From contig JALNXV010000244.1 in the NCBI GenBank assembly GCA_023230175.1, forward strand, positions 1 through 5,666: a DNA stretch of 5,666 bases, written 5' to 3'. Numbering within the stretch: position 1 is the stretch's first letter; every line of letters begins with the position of its first letter. This document shows, piece by piece, positions 1 to 5,542 of this stretch. Source of the stretch: Candidatus Cloacimonadota bacterium. Its GTDB lineage: Bacteria; Cloacimonadota; Cloacimonadia; Cloacimonadales; WRIO01. Under the pieces are notes generated by a model, which was not told the origin of the DNA, searched no databases, and was given only the letters and a program-made list of their open reading frames with translations. A program made the position numbers and the translations under genes.

Positions 1-476
1 CTTTTTAGAATGAATTGTTATTATACTATTCAAACAAACTGTTAATTTAATTATCTTGCTCAACAAAATAATTCTCCTAACTCAATGTAAATTATACTCT
101 TACATATCGGATTATATACTATAAAAAATAATATAAATATTTTTTTATTTTGTCAATATTTTTTTTAAAAAAATCATAAAAAACTTTTATCCCTACAAAT
201 CAAAATTAAAAATTATAAGATTTTTGTATTATTATTTTGTGACACATCTTTGCTTATATAAGAAATATTGTGATTTTATAATCTTAATAAATGAATATCA
301 TAAAAACCGGGAACTCATAATATTTTCCAATATGTCTAAAATTTGCTTATATGTCCAACTCTAATTAATAGAAGTTTAAAAAACTTAGACTATAAAATAA
401 TATTAAATATTGTCTTACTTACTTTGTTCTTATAGAAAGCTTATAGATTGATATTCTTGTTGTTAAGGAGTTTTTA
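1..476. other. Non-coding, extremely AT-rich intergenic region
   Basis: I see no open frame with a ribosome binding site on either strand and no tRNA or rRNA signature. The stretch around 120-190 consists of A and T runs, including a T-run followed directly by an A-run. A short perfect inverted repeat, AAGTTT/AAACTT with a 3-nt loop, lies at 372-386. The heptamer ATATGTC occurs twice at about 330-355. AT tracts like these give many chance matches to -10 boxes, so I do not call promoters here. Any gene to the left lies outside the window. Confidence 0.6.
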
Positions 477-566
477 GTGCAAGCAGGGATGCTCGCACAA
501 CAAACTAAACTGCAAGCAGGGATGCTCGCACAACAAGCCAAAATGCAAGTAAGGATGCTCGCATAA
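477..566 (+). CDS. Possible 29-residue repeat peptide, made of 11-residue units (doubtful)
   Basis: A GTG at 477 has AAGGAG at 465-470 with a 6-nt spacer, which is close to ideal. The frame stays open through three repeat units and ends at TAA 564-566. Two of the units are spaced exactly 33 nt apart, so the peptide has an 11-residue period. The core is QAGMLAQQ, followed by TKL and then by AKM; the third unit reads QVRMLA. Such a segment could form a short amphipathic helix. Against a real gene: the GTG belongs to the repeat itself, the isolated inverted copy at 4065-4088 closes after nine codons and has no Shine-Dalgarno, and the repeat is palindromic, which points to selection at the nucleic-acid level. 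Without homologues this remains an alternative reading of the repeat array. Confidence 0.18.
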   Translation: MQAGMLAQQTKLQAGMLAQQAKMQVRMLA

Positions 567-606
567 CATCACGGTTTATAAGTGGAAGCAAGATATTTGC
601 ACAACA
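478..606 (+). repeat. Array of four short palindromic repeats (TGCAAGCAGGGATGCTCGCA type)
   Basis: Units start at 478, 511, 544 and 583, with spacings of 33, 33 and 39 nt. Units 1 and 2 are identical over 26 nt (TGCAAGCAGGGATGCTCGCA followed by CAACAA). Unit 3 (544-568) has a few substitutions, and unit 4 (583-606) is clearly decayed but keeps the AAGCA core and the TTGCACAACA end. Each good unit is an imperfect palindrome: TGCAAGCA and TGCTCGCA flank a 4-nt GGGA loop. Read on the minus strand as RNA, the single A/C mismatch becomes a G-U pair, so the hairpin is an unbroken 8-bp stem with a 4-nt loop. An inverted copy lies at 4065-4088. The spacers are only 7 to about 14 nt, which excludes a CRISPR. 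The closest comparison is a REP-like intergenic repeat. I believe similar repeats are scattered through Cloacimonadota genomes, but I recall this rather than having tested it. Confidence 0.85.
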
Positions 607-642
607 TTTTAATTTAGTATTTTTATAAATGTATAAGATTGT

Positions 643-671
643 TTGATTTTCATAAGAGAGTTAGAGATAAA
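643..671 (+). promoter_or_regulatory. Weak candidate promoter for the four-gene operon
   Basis: TTGATT (643-648), a 17-nt spacer and GATAAA (666-671) match the -35 and -10 consensus at four of six positions each. This would give a leader of about 65 nt before the ATG at 743. The surrounding DNA is almost pure A/T and equally good matches occur by chance (for example TATAAG at 632-637), so this is only the best-spaced pair between the repeat array and the first gene. Confidence 0.2.
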
Positions 672-742
672 AATATAAAATAATAAAAAAAATGGTTGAC
701 AGTTTTATAAAAAAAATTATGGTTTTTTCGAAAGGAGTCTAT

Positions 743-1840
743 ATGAGAAGATTTTTTTTATTATTGATGGGGTTAATGAGTTTTATTTTACTTTCCGGAT
801 TAACTATAAGTGATTTTCCAAATGATGATGGGACAAGGTTAAGGATTGATTTTGACGAAGATTTATTGCTCAAAGGGAAAATTAGTCTTTACAAAAGTTT
901 TGATAATAACAAATTTGATTTAGTTTCAGAGTTAGTTACAGAAAATAACTATATCGATTCAGATGAAAAATTTTTAACTAATGATCAAGTTTTTTATAAG
1001 TTAGTAATTCAAAATGATGAAACAAATTATTATAATGAGATATTTGCAGAAGGCAAAGCGAGAGCTCAGTGGTTTAATACTGACAAAATACCGATTTTGA
1101 TAATACTATTTATCTTATGTTCAGCAGTGATATATTATATTGCTCAAGCTAGTCGAGGCAAAGAATTTTATATCAGAAAAATCAATGGATTAGAGGCATT
1201 AGAAGAAGCTGTCGGAAGAGCAACCGAAATGGGTAAGCCAATATTGTTTGTTCCGGGTATAATGGATTTGGATGATATGCAAACTATAGCCGGCTTAACT
1301 ATCTTAGGCAAATTAGCTGAAAAAGTTGCAGAATATCACAGTAAATTAATCGTCCCTGTTAGTAAATCAATGGTTTTGACTGCAGCAAGAGAAATAGTCA
1401 AGGCCTCATACCTTAAAGCAGGAGTTCCTGATGAATATGATTCTGACAGTGTATTTTATTTAACAGATGATCAATTTGGATATGTAGCAGGAGTTGATGG
1501 TATTATAGTCAGAGAAAAACCTGCAGCAAATTTTTTATTAGGTTCATTTTATGCAGAGTCATTAATTATAGCAGAAACAGGTTTTGCAAGTGGAGCAATT
1601 CAAGTTGCGGGCACTGCAATGCCATCTCAATTACCTTTTTTTGTTGCAGCATGTGATTATACACTAATAGGTGAAGAATTATTTGCAGCATCAGCATATT
1701 TATCAAAAGACATCCAGCAATTAGGTTCTCTTAAAGGACAGGATTTTGGCAAAATAGTGATTATTTCAATAATATTAATAGGTGTTATTCTTGAATTATT
1801 TGGTATATCCGGATTTAAGAATTTCTTAAATATATCATAG
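743..1840 (+). CDS. DUF6754 domain-containing membrane protein
   Basis: This is the first gene of a four-gene operon, 365 residues long; its function is unknown. I chose ATG 743 because AAAGGAG lies at 731-737 with a 5-nt spacer. An in-frame ATG 17 codons upstream (692) has no Shine-Dalgarno and would bury the signal peptide. Residues 1-20 are a signal peptide or N-terminal anchor (RRFFLLLMGLMSFILL). Residues about 24-105 look like a small beta-sandwich, probably fibronectin III-like (DFPNDDGTRLRIDF near its start). Residues 116-134 are a membrane span. Residues about 140-336 form the conserved domain, with GRATEMGKPILFVPG (158-172), DDMQTIAGL, TDDQFGYVAGVDG (241-253), REKPAANFLLGSFYAES (257-273), AETG, and CDYTLIGEELFAASAYLS (304-321) followed by GSLKGQDFGK. 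Residues 338-355 are a second span. The positive residues after span 1 put the conserved domain in the cytoplasm and the beta domain outside. I recognise the conserved blocks as DUF6754 from memory. No catalytic motif is evident. Confidence 0.85.
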   Translation: MRRFFLLLMGLMSFILLSGLTISDFPNDDGTRLRIDFDEDLLLKGKISLYKSFDNNKFDLVSELVTENNYIDSDEKFLTNDQVFYKLVIQNDETNYYNEIFAEGKARAQWFNTDKIPILIILFILCSAVIYYIAQASRGKEFYIRKINGLEALEEAVGRATEMGKPILFVPGIMDLDDMQTIAGLTILGKLAEKVAEYHSKLIVPVSKSMVLTAAREIVKASYLKAGVPDEYDSDSVFYLTDDQFGYVAGVDGIIVREKPAANFLLGSFYAESLIIAETGFASGAIQVAGTAMPSQLPFFVAACDYTLIGEELFAASAYLSKDIQQLGSLKGQDFGKIVIISIILIGVILELFGISGFKNFLNIS

Positions 1841-1853
1841 AGGAGAGTTTTAA

Positions 1854-2540
1854 ATGAAAAATAAATTGCCCTTAATCATAACCTTTATAGCAGCATTATT
1901 AATGATTCTCGCTGAGTTTATACCTCATAGACCCTTTGAAAAATTGTCCGGTGAATTAGAAATATGGTTTTTGATCATTGCCGGTTTTGCAATTGTATTA
2001 GGTCAAATGAGTTTATTTAAGATGAATTTTACTAAGATAATTCGTAAAAGTAGTAATTGGCAATATCATATTGTAACTATCGTTAGTTTTTCACTTATGT
2101 TTATTTTTGGAATATTGTTTGGTACTCAAAGACAAGCCGGTTTAGCAGGTAATGGTGATTTTTTAATAAATATTATTGGTGAAAAACCATTTGACTATTT
2201 ATTTAATAATTTTTATCAACATCTAATGGCCGCTATGTTTTCTTTATTAGCCTTTTTTATAGCTTCTGCTGCGTATAGAGCTTTTGTAGCAAGATCATTA
2301 GAATCTACATTACTGCTTAGTGCAGCAATAATTGTTATGTTAGGAAATACAAGTATTGGTACAGCGATAACATCAGGTTTGCCAAGTTATTTACATTTAC
2401 CAAATATTTCGGCTTTTATAATGGATTATCCTAACACTGCAGGCCAAAGAGCTATTATGATTGGTGCCGGATTAGGGATAATAGGAAGTTCATTAAGAAT
2501 TATTCTTGGGCTTGAACGTTCTTGGCTGGGAGGCAAATAA
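1854..2540 (+). CDS. Six-span integral membrane protein of the DUF6754 operon
   Basis: This 228-residue protein has unknown function. Its ATG has AGGAG at 1841-1845 with an 8-nt spacer and lies 13 nt after the upstream stop. Hydrophobic segments fall at about residues 5-23, 37-55, 71-90, 122-144, 150-168 and 200-218. A soluble loop of about 30 residues (92-121) contains the charged and aromatic stretch GEKPFDYLFNNFYQ. The best-conserved-looking parts are that loop with the following span (LLAFFIASAAYRAFVAR, 131-147), the NTAGQRAIMIGAGLG segment (194-208), and the C-terminal SLRIILGLERSWLGG (213-227). I recall similar proteins beside DUF6754 genes in several phyla, always annotated as hypothetical. 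It has no transporter signature, no nucleotide-binding loop and no conserved acidic or histidine cluster that would suggest an enzyme. A scaffold or channel subunit is possible, but that is inference. Confidence 0.82.
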   Translation: MKNKLPLIITFIAALLMILAEFIPHRPFEKLSGELEIWFLIIAGFAIVLGQMSLFKMNFTKIIRKSSNWQYHIVTIVSFSLMFIFGILFGTQRQAGLAGNGDFLINIIGEKPFDYLFNNFYQHLMAAMFSLLAFFIASAAYRAFVARSLESTLLLSAAIIVMLGNTSIGTAITSGLPSYLHLPNISAFIMDYPNTAGQRAIMIGAGLGIIGSSLRIILGLERSWLGGK

Positions 2541-3361
2541 TGAAATTACATCAAATAGATAGAAGATGGATATTTTTATTAATATTTCTTGGGGTTAGCT
2601 TACCTCTTATTATGCCGATAGGTTTTGATATTGAGGTTACAAAAAATGTTCAATCAGTATATGATTTAGTTGAAAACAGTCAACCCGGAGACAAGATATT
2701 ACTATCTTTTGATTTTGATCCTGCCAGTAAACCCGAATTACAACCAATGGCTGTTGCAATAATAAATCACGCTATGAGAAAGAATTTAAAAATATATTGT
2801 GTTGCCCTTTGGCCTATGGGAGTTTCTTTGGCTGATGAGATATATCAAATTCAAAAAGAAAAGTTGATATATGGAGAAAATTTTATAAATTTAGGATATA
2901 AGGCCGGTGGTCTTGTCTCTATACAAGCAATGGGGAAAAACTTTAGAGAAGTATTTCCTAAAGATTCTAACGGTGATAATATTACAGATTTTCCTATTAT
3001 GAACGATGTTAATTCTTTAAAAGATTTTAATTTTGCTATTTCATTTTCCGCCGGTACTCCCGGTATAAAAGAATGGATTATGGTTGCAGGTGATAAATTT
3101 AGACTTCCTATTGCAGGCGGAGCTACTGCTGTTAGCACTCCCGGATTTTTACCCTATATAAATGAACAAAAACAACTTTATGGACTTATTGGGGGTTTAA
3201 AAGCAGCCGCAGAATATGAACTTTTAGTTAGTACTCCCGGAACTGCTACTGCCGGTATGGATGCCCAGTCAATGGCACACTTGATTATTATATTATTTAT
3301 TATTTTAAGTAATGTTTCTTGGTATTTTTTGCAAAATGATAAAAAAAGAGGTGTAAAATGA
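2540..3361 (+). CDS. Doubly membrane-anchored protein with conserved extracytoplasmic domain, DUF6754 operon
   Basis: This 273-residue protein has unknown function. The ATG at 2540 shares its A with the TAA of the upstream gene, and GGGAGG at 2528-2533 stands 6 nt before it, so the genes are translationally coupled. A TTG start at 2522 would add six residues but lacks its own Shine-Dalgarno. One membrane span is at residues 10-28, preceded by DRR. A second is at 247-264, followed by NDKKRGVK. Positive charges at both termini put the 215-residue middle domain outside the cytoplasm. That domain begins with a Rossmann-like alternation: PGDKILLSFDFDPASKPELQPMA (49-71), a helix, then LKIYCVALWP (83-92). 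It continues with INLGYKAGG (116-124) and GLIGGLKAAAEYE (215-227). A TPG tripeptide recurs three times (173-175, 200-202, 232-234). The layout resembles a binding or sensing domain, but I recognise no named family and see no catalytic triad. Confidence 0.82.
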   Translation: MKLHQIDRRWIFLLIFLGVSLPLIMPIGFDIEVTKNVQSVYDLVENSQPGDKILLSFDFDPASKPELQPMAVAIINHAMRKNLKIYCVALWPMGVSLADEIYQIQKEKLIYGENFINLGYKAGGLVSIQAMGKNFREVFPKDSNGDNITDFPIMNDVNSLKDFNFAISFSAGTPGIKEWIMVAGDKFRLPIAGGATAVSTPGFLPYINEQKQLYGLIGGLKAAAEYELLVSTPGTATAGMDAQSMAHLIIILFIILSNVSWYFLQNDKKRGVK

Positions 3362-3999
3362 TAGAATTTTGGACTAATTTTGGTATCTGGATGGGTGCTT
3401 TTTGTACTTTAGCTATATGGAGTTTTCTCTATAAAGATAACCCTATATATAAAATAGCGGAACAAATTTTTGTAGGTATTTCAGCAGCTTACTGGTTTAT
3501 TTATACTATTTATAATATACTTATACCTAATCTCTTTTCAAAACTTATCTATGATTTTTCTAATCAATGGTTACTCATTATACCGGGTATATTAGGAATT
3601 ATGATGTTAATGAGATTATTTCCAAAACTTGATTGGATGAGTAAATTCCCTTTAGCTTTATTAATAGGAACTACTGCCGGACTTAGTTTACTAAGGTATT
3701 TAAAATCAGATATTTTAAATCAAGCAACTTCAACAATGGTTAATCCCTTTAATGCAAGTAGCTTTGTTAGCGGCTTAGGTCAATTAATTATTATTATAGG
3801 TACAATTTCAGGATTAATATATTTTTATTTCAGTAAAAAGCATAATGGAATCACAGGTATAACAGCTAAACTTGGGATCCTCTTTTTAATGATAAGTTTT
3901 GGTGCAGCTTTTGGTTATACTGCAATGGCAAGAATATCTCTTTTGATTGGCAGATTACAATTTTTATTAGGAGAATGGCTCGGAGTAATTAAAGTTTAA
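3358..3999 (+). CDS. Six-span integral membrane protein, last gene of the DUF6754 operon
   Basis: This 213-residue protein has unknown function. The start overlaps the previous stop in an ATGA junction (4 nt), with AGAGG at 3347-3351 and a 6-nt spacer, so its translation is probably coupled. Spans fall at about residues 8-24, 36-56, 71-88, 98-115, 141-158 and 170-190. Family-like blocks are LYKDNPIYKIAEQIFVGISAAYW (24-46), where charged residues flank span 2, and SFGAAFGYTAMARISLLIGRLQFLL (180-204) at the C terminus. R86, R113, R192 and R199 lie at or near membrane boundaries. Proteins with a very similar N-terminal block and an FGxTxMARxSLLIGR ending accompany DUF6754 genes in my memory, again without assigned function. 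It is similar in size and span number to the second gene of the operon but shares no obvious sequence with it, so a recent duplication is unlikely. Confidence 0.82.
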   Translation: MIEFWTNFGIWMGAFCTLAIWSFLYKDNPIYKIAEQIFVGISAAYWFIYTIYNILIPNLFSKLIYDFSNQWLLIIPGILGIMMLMRLFPKLDWMSKFPLALLIGTTAGLSLLRYLKSDILNQATSTMVNPFNASSFVSGLGQLIIIIGTISGLIYFYFSKKHNGITGITAKLGILFLMISFGAAFGYTAMARISLLIGRLQFLLGEWLGVIKV

Positions 4000-4034
4000 A
4001 AAGACTGGTGAATATTATCTTGTTTATAGTCTTT
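4000..4034 (+). terminator. Weak inverted repeat after the operon, possible terminator
   Basis: AAAGACT (4000-4006) can pair with AGTCTTT (4028-4034) across a 21-nt loop, directly after the TAA that closes the last operon gene. The stem is short and A/T-rich, the loop is long, and there is no real T-run afterwards (CAGCTATAGAGG follows). It fits a weak intrinsic terminator or an mRNA 3'-end stabiliser, but it could be chance. The palindromic repeat copy 30 nt further on (4065-4088) is another candidate for a 3' hairpin. Confidence 0.25.
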
Positions 4035-4064
4035 CAGCTATAGAGGCAGTGCAAAAAATTAACT

Positions 4065-4088
4065 TTGTGCGAGCATCTCTACTTGCAC
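4065..4088 (-). repeat. Inverted single copy of the upstream palindromic repeat
   Basis: On the minus strand this reads GTGCAAGTAGAG followed by ATGCTCGCACAA. It matches the first unit of the array at 477-500 with only two differences in 24 nt. The array upstream and this copy downstream therefore face each other across the four-gene operon. In its frame the copy has no Shine-Dalgarno and closes after nine codons, which argues that the repeat is a nucleic-acid element rather than a gene. A half-length copy (TGCAAGCAAGGA) occurs on the minus strand at 5294-5305. Confidence 0.8.
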
Positions 4089-4330
4089 TCAAAATCTTAA
4101 ATGGCAGGTATTCAATATTTTATAAAACTGCAAGATAGAAGCTTGTAGAACTTTTCTGCATTTTAATACAGCCTTTATAAATCGGCGTTTATGTAGTTAG
4201 GGAATTTCAGTGTAAGTAAGTTTGCCGGTATAACTTTATTATTTAACAGCCTTAATTAATTATTTATAAAATCTTCTTTACAAAATAACTGCATACTTAA
4301 AAATTGGAAAAAACTTAAGAGTGAAAAAAT
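4089..4330. other. Non-coding spacer between the operon and the radical SAM gene
   Basis: No gene-like frame is visible on either strand. Two short stretches look like decayed relatives of the palindromic repeat: TGCAAG...CTTGTA at 4129-4147, which can form a 6-bp stem including one G-T pair, and AGTGTAAGTAAGTTTGC at 4209-4225. A promoter for the next gene must lie here. TTTACA at 4277-4282 is a fair -35 match, but no well-spaced -10 follows it, so I do not call one. Confidence 0.45.
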
Positions 4331-5266
4331 ATGGCTTACAAACATTTATTTGGTCCAATAATTTCAAGAAGATTAGGACTTTCATTAGGGGTTGATTTGG
4401 TCCCGTATAAGGTGTGTTCTTTAGATTGTGTATATTGCGAAGTTGGTACAACTACTGACCTACTTGTTGAAAGAAAAGAGTTTATTAAACCTGAGGATAT
4501 TATCGTAGAATTATCTCATTTTTTGCAAAGACAAGCTAAAATTGATTTCATAACCTTTTCAGGAGCCGGAGAACCTACTTTAAATATATGTTTAGAAGAA
4601 ATAATATCAGAAATTAAAAGATTATGGCCACAATATAGATTAGCACTGATAACAAATTCTACTATGTTGCAAGATGAAAAATTATGCAAAGCATTATTAA
4701 ATTGCGATTTAATTTTACCTTCTTTAGATGCTGTTTCGGATAAGGTTTTTCAACAGATAAATCGTCCTCATCCGACCTTAAAACCTCAAACTATTATACA
4801 ATCTCTATCAGATTTTAGGAAAATTTTTGCTAACCAGATATGGTTAGAAATATTTTTTATTGAAGGCATAAATGACACTCCTGAAGAGTTAACACTTTTA
4901 AAAGAAGCTTGTGAACTTATTAAACCTGACAGGATACAAATTAATGCACTTGACAGACCGGGAGCTGAAATTTGGGTGAAAAAACTTTCTGATGAACGAT
5001 TATTAGAAATATTAGAATTTTTTAAACCTCTACCTGCTGAACTAATCGCAAGAGTGGAATATGAAAGAGATATGCCTATCTCTTATTTGGATGAAGAAAA
5101 TATTATTCTAAAAGCAGTAAATGATAATCCAATCTCTATTCCGGAAATTTCAAAAAATCTTGGATTACATTATAATACTGTACTTAAGCATATTAGAATC
5201 TTAGTTAATAATAAAACGATAATTGAAATTAATGATAATAAGACAAATAAGTATATAAAAAAATAG
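4331..5266 (+). CDS. Radical SAM protein, COG0731 (wyosine-synthetase-like) group, with C-terminal winged helix
   Basis: This 311-residue protein appears full length. The ATG has a modest AAGAG at 4317-4321 with a 9-nt spacer. The Fe-S cluster motif is CSLDCVYC, with cysteines at 29, 33 and 36 that would hold a [4Fe-4S] cluster and bind S-adenosylmethionine. SGAGEPTLN (77-85) is the family's variant of the SAM-binding GGE motif. TNST (108-111), LPSLDA (129-134), EGIND (178-182) and QINALDRPGAE (203-213) follow at the expected places on the TIM barrel. Residues about 254-311 form a separate winged helix-turn-helix (ISIPEISKNLGLHYNTVLKHIRIL, 268-291), as in MarR- or ArsR-like regulators. COG0731 includes the archaeal tRNA wyosine enzyme Taw1, but bacteria are not known to make wyosine, and the substrate of the bacterial members with this winged helix is unknown as far as I know. 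The gene stands alone, so context gives no substrate. The radical SAM assignment is firm; its reaction is not. Confidence 0.93.
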   Translation: MAYKHLFGPIISRRLGLSLGVDLVPYKVCSLDCVYCEVGTTTDLLVERKEFIKPEDIIVELSHFLQRQAKIDFITFSGAGEPTLNICLEEIISEIKRLWPQYRLALITNSTMLQDEKLCKALLNCDLILPSLDAVSDKVFQQINRPHPTLKPQTIIQSLSDFRKIFANQIWLEIFFIEGINDTPEELTLLKEACELIKPDRIQINALDRPGAEIWVKKLSDERLLEILEFFKPLPAELIARVEYERDMPISYLDEENIILKAVNDNPISIPEISKNLGLHYNTVLKHIRILVNNKTIIEINDNKTNKYIKK

Positions 5267-5290
5267 ACTTTAAACTAATTTATCATACTA

Positions 5291-5330
5291 ATATCCTTGC
5301 TTGCAAAACACACCTTAAATATAAGGATAT
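5291..5330. repeat. Inverted repeat after the radical SAM gene
   Basis: ATATCCTT (5291-5298) and AAGGATAT (5323-5330) form a perfect 8-bp stem around a 24-nt loop, 24 nt after the TAG of the radical SAM gene. The left arm overlaps a half copy of the window's palindromic repeat (TGCAAGCAAGGA on the minus strand, 5294-5305). No T-run follows, so it is not a standard intrinsic terminator, although it could serve as the 3' hairpin of the transcript. Confidence 0.4.
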
Positions 5331-5333
5331 CAA

Positions 5334-5367
5334 TCCATAAACCGCCACCAAAACGGAAGCGTATGGA
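5334..5367. repeat. GC-richer stem-loop
   Basis: TCCATA (5334-5339) pairs with TATGGA (5362-5367). After a 3-nt one-sided bulge, CGC (5343-5345) pairs with GCG (5359-5361) around a 13-nt loop. The segment ACCGCCACCAAAACGGAAGCG is much richer in G/C than its surroundings. I do not recognise a known riboswitch or small RNA in it. It may be a second type of dispersed repeat. Confidence 0.35.
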
Positions 5368-5427
5368 ACTATATTTAATATTATTCAATAGCTTTTATTT
5401 ACTCTATAAAAAGAATCAACAAACTTC

Positions 5428-5456
5428 TTGACAAACAATTTTTTATTACTTATACA
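5428..5456 (+). promoter_or_regulatory. Sigma70-like promoter ahead of the interrupted gene
   Basis: TTGACA (5428-5433) is a perfect -35 box. It is followed by 17 nt and TATACA (5451-5456), a four-of-six -10 match. Transcription would begin near 5463 and leave a leader of about 60 nt before the ATG at 5522, which has a strong Shine-Dalgarno. Position, spacing and direction all agree, making this the best promoter in the window. Confidence 0.55.
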
Positions 5457-5521
5457 GTAAAATATTCTATAAATAATTTTTACAATATAATATGTATAGT
5501 TTAATATTAAAGGAGTAAGAA

Positions 5522-5542
5522 ATGTTACCTGTTGAAATGTAG
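5522..5542 (+). pseudogene. Start of a gene cut off after six codons by an apparent insertion sequence
   Basis: AAAGGAG (5509-5515) with a 6-nt spacer precedes an ATG at 5522, and a good promoter lies upstream, so these are real gene-start signals. The frame gives only MLPVEM before TAG (5540-5542). The last base of that stop, or the base before it, is where the insertion-sequence-like end GGGACTGTCC begins, so the stop seems to be created by the junction. The product of the original gene cannot be told from five or six residues. The alternative, a true six-codon leader peptide, is possible but less likely given the coincidence with the element's end. Confidence 0.45.

Noticed and set aside
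20..25. TATAAT on the minus strand as the promoter of a gene to the left
   Set aside because: No acceptable -35 lies 16-18 nt upstream, and chance matches are expected in such A/T-rich DNA.
478..606. CRISPR array
   Set aside because: The spacers are 7 to about 14 nt, far shorter than CRISPR spacers. The repeat decays over only four units, an inverted single copy occurs elsewhere, and no cas gene is in the window.
696..723. TTGACA-N16-TATGGT as the operon promoter
   Set aside because: The -35 is perfect, but transcription would start at about 730, on the Shine-Dalgarno itself, leaving a leader of about 13 nt. The -10 match is only four of six in an A/T-rich background.
692..742. Upstream ATG at 692 as the start of the DUF6754 gene
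   Set aside because: It has no Shine-Dalgarno and would place 17 residues before an otherwise normal signal peptide. ATG 743 has AAAGGAG at the right distance.
2522..2539. TTG at 2522 as the start of the third operon gene
   Set aside because: The ATG at 2540 has GGGAGG 6 nt upstream and the usual one-base stop/start overlap. The TTG has no ribosome site and lies within the end of the preceding gene.
2851..3138. 95-codon open frame on the minus strand
   Set aside because: It lies wholly inside the third operon gene, has no ribosome binding site, and its translation has no gene-like features. It is a shadow of the plus-strand gene.
5341..5361. Known riboswitch aptamer in the GC-richer segment
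   Set aside because: It does not match the conserved cores of c-di-GMP, THF, preQ1 or TPP elements as I know them, and it is too short for most.
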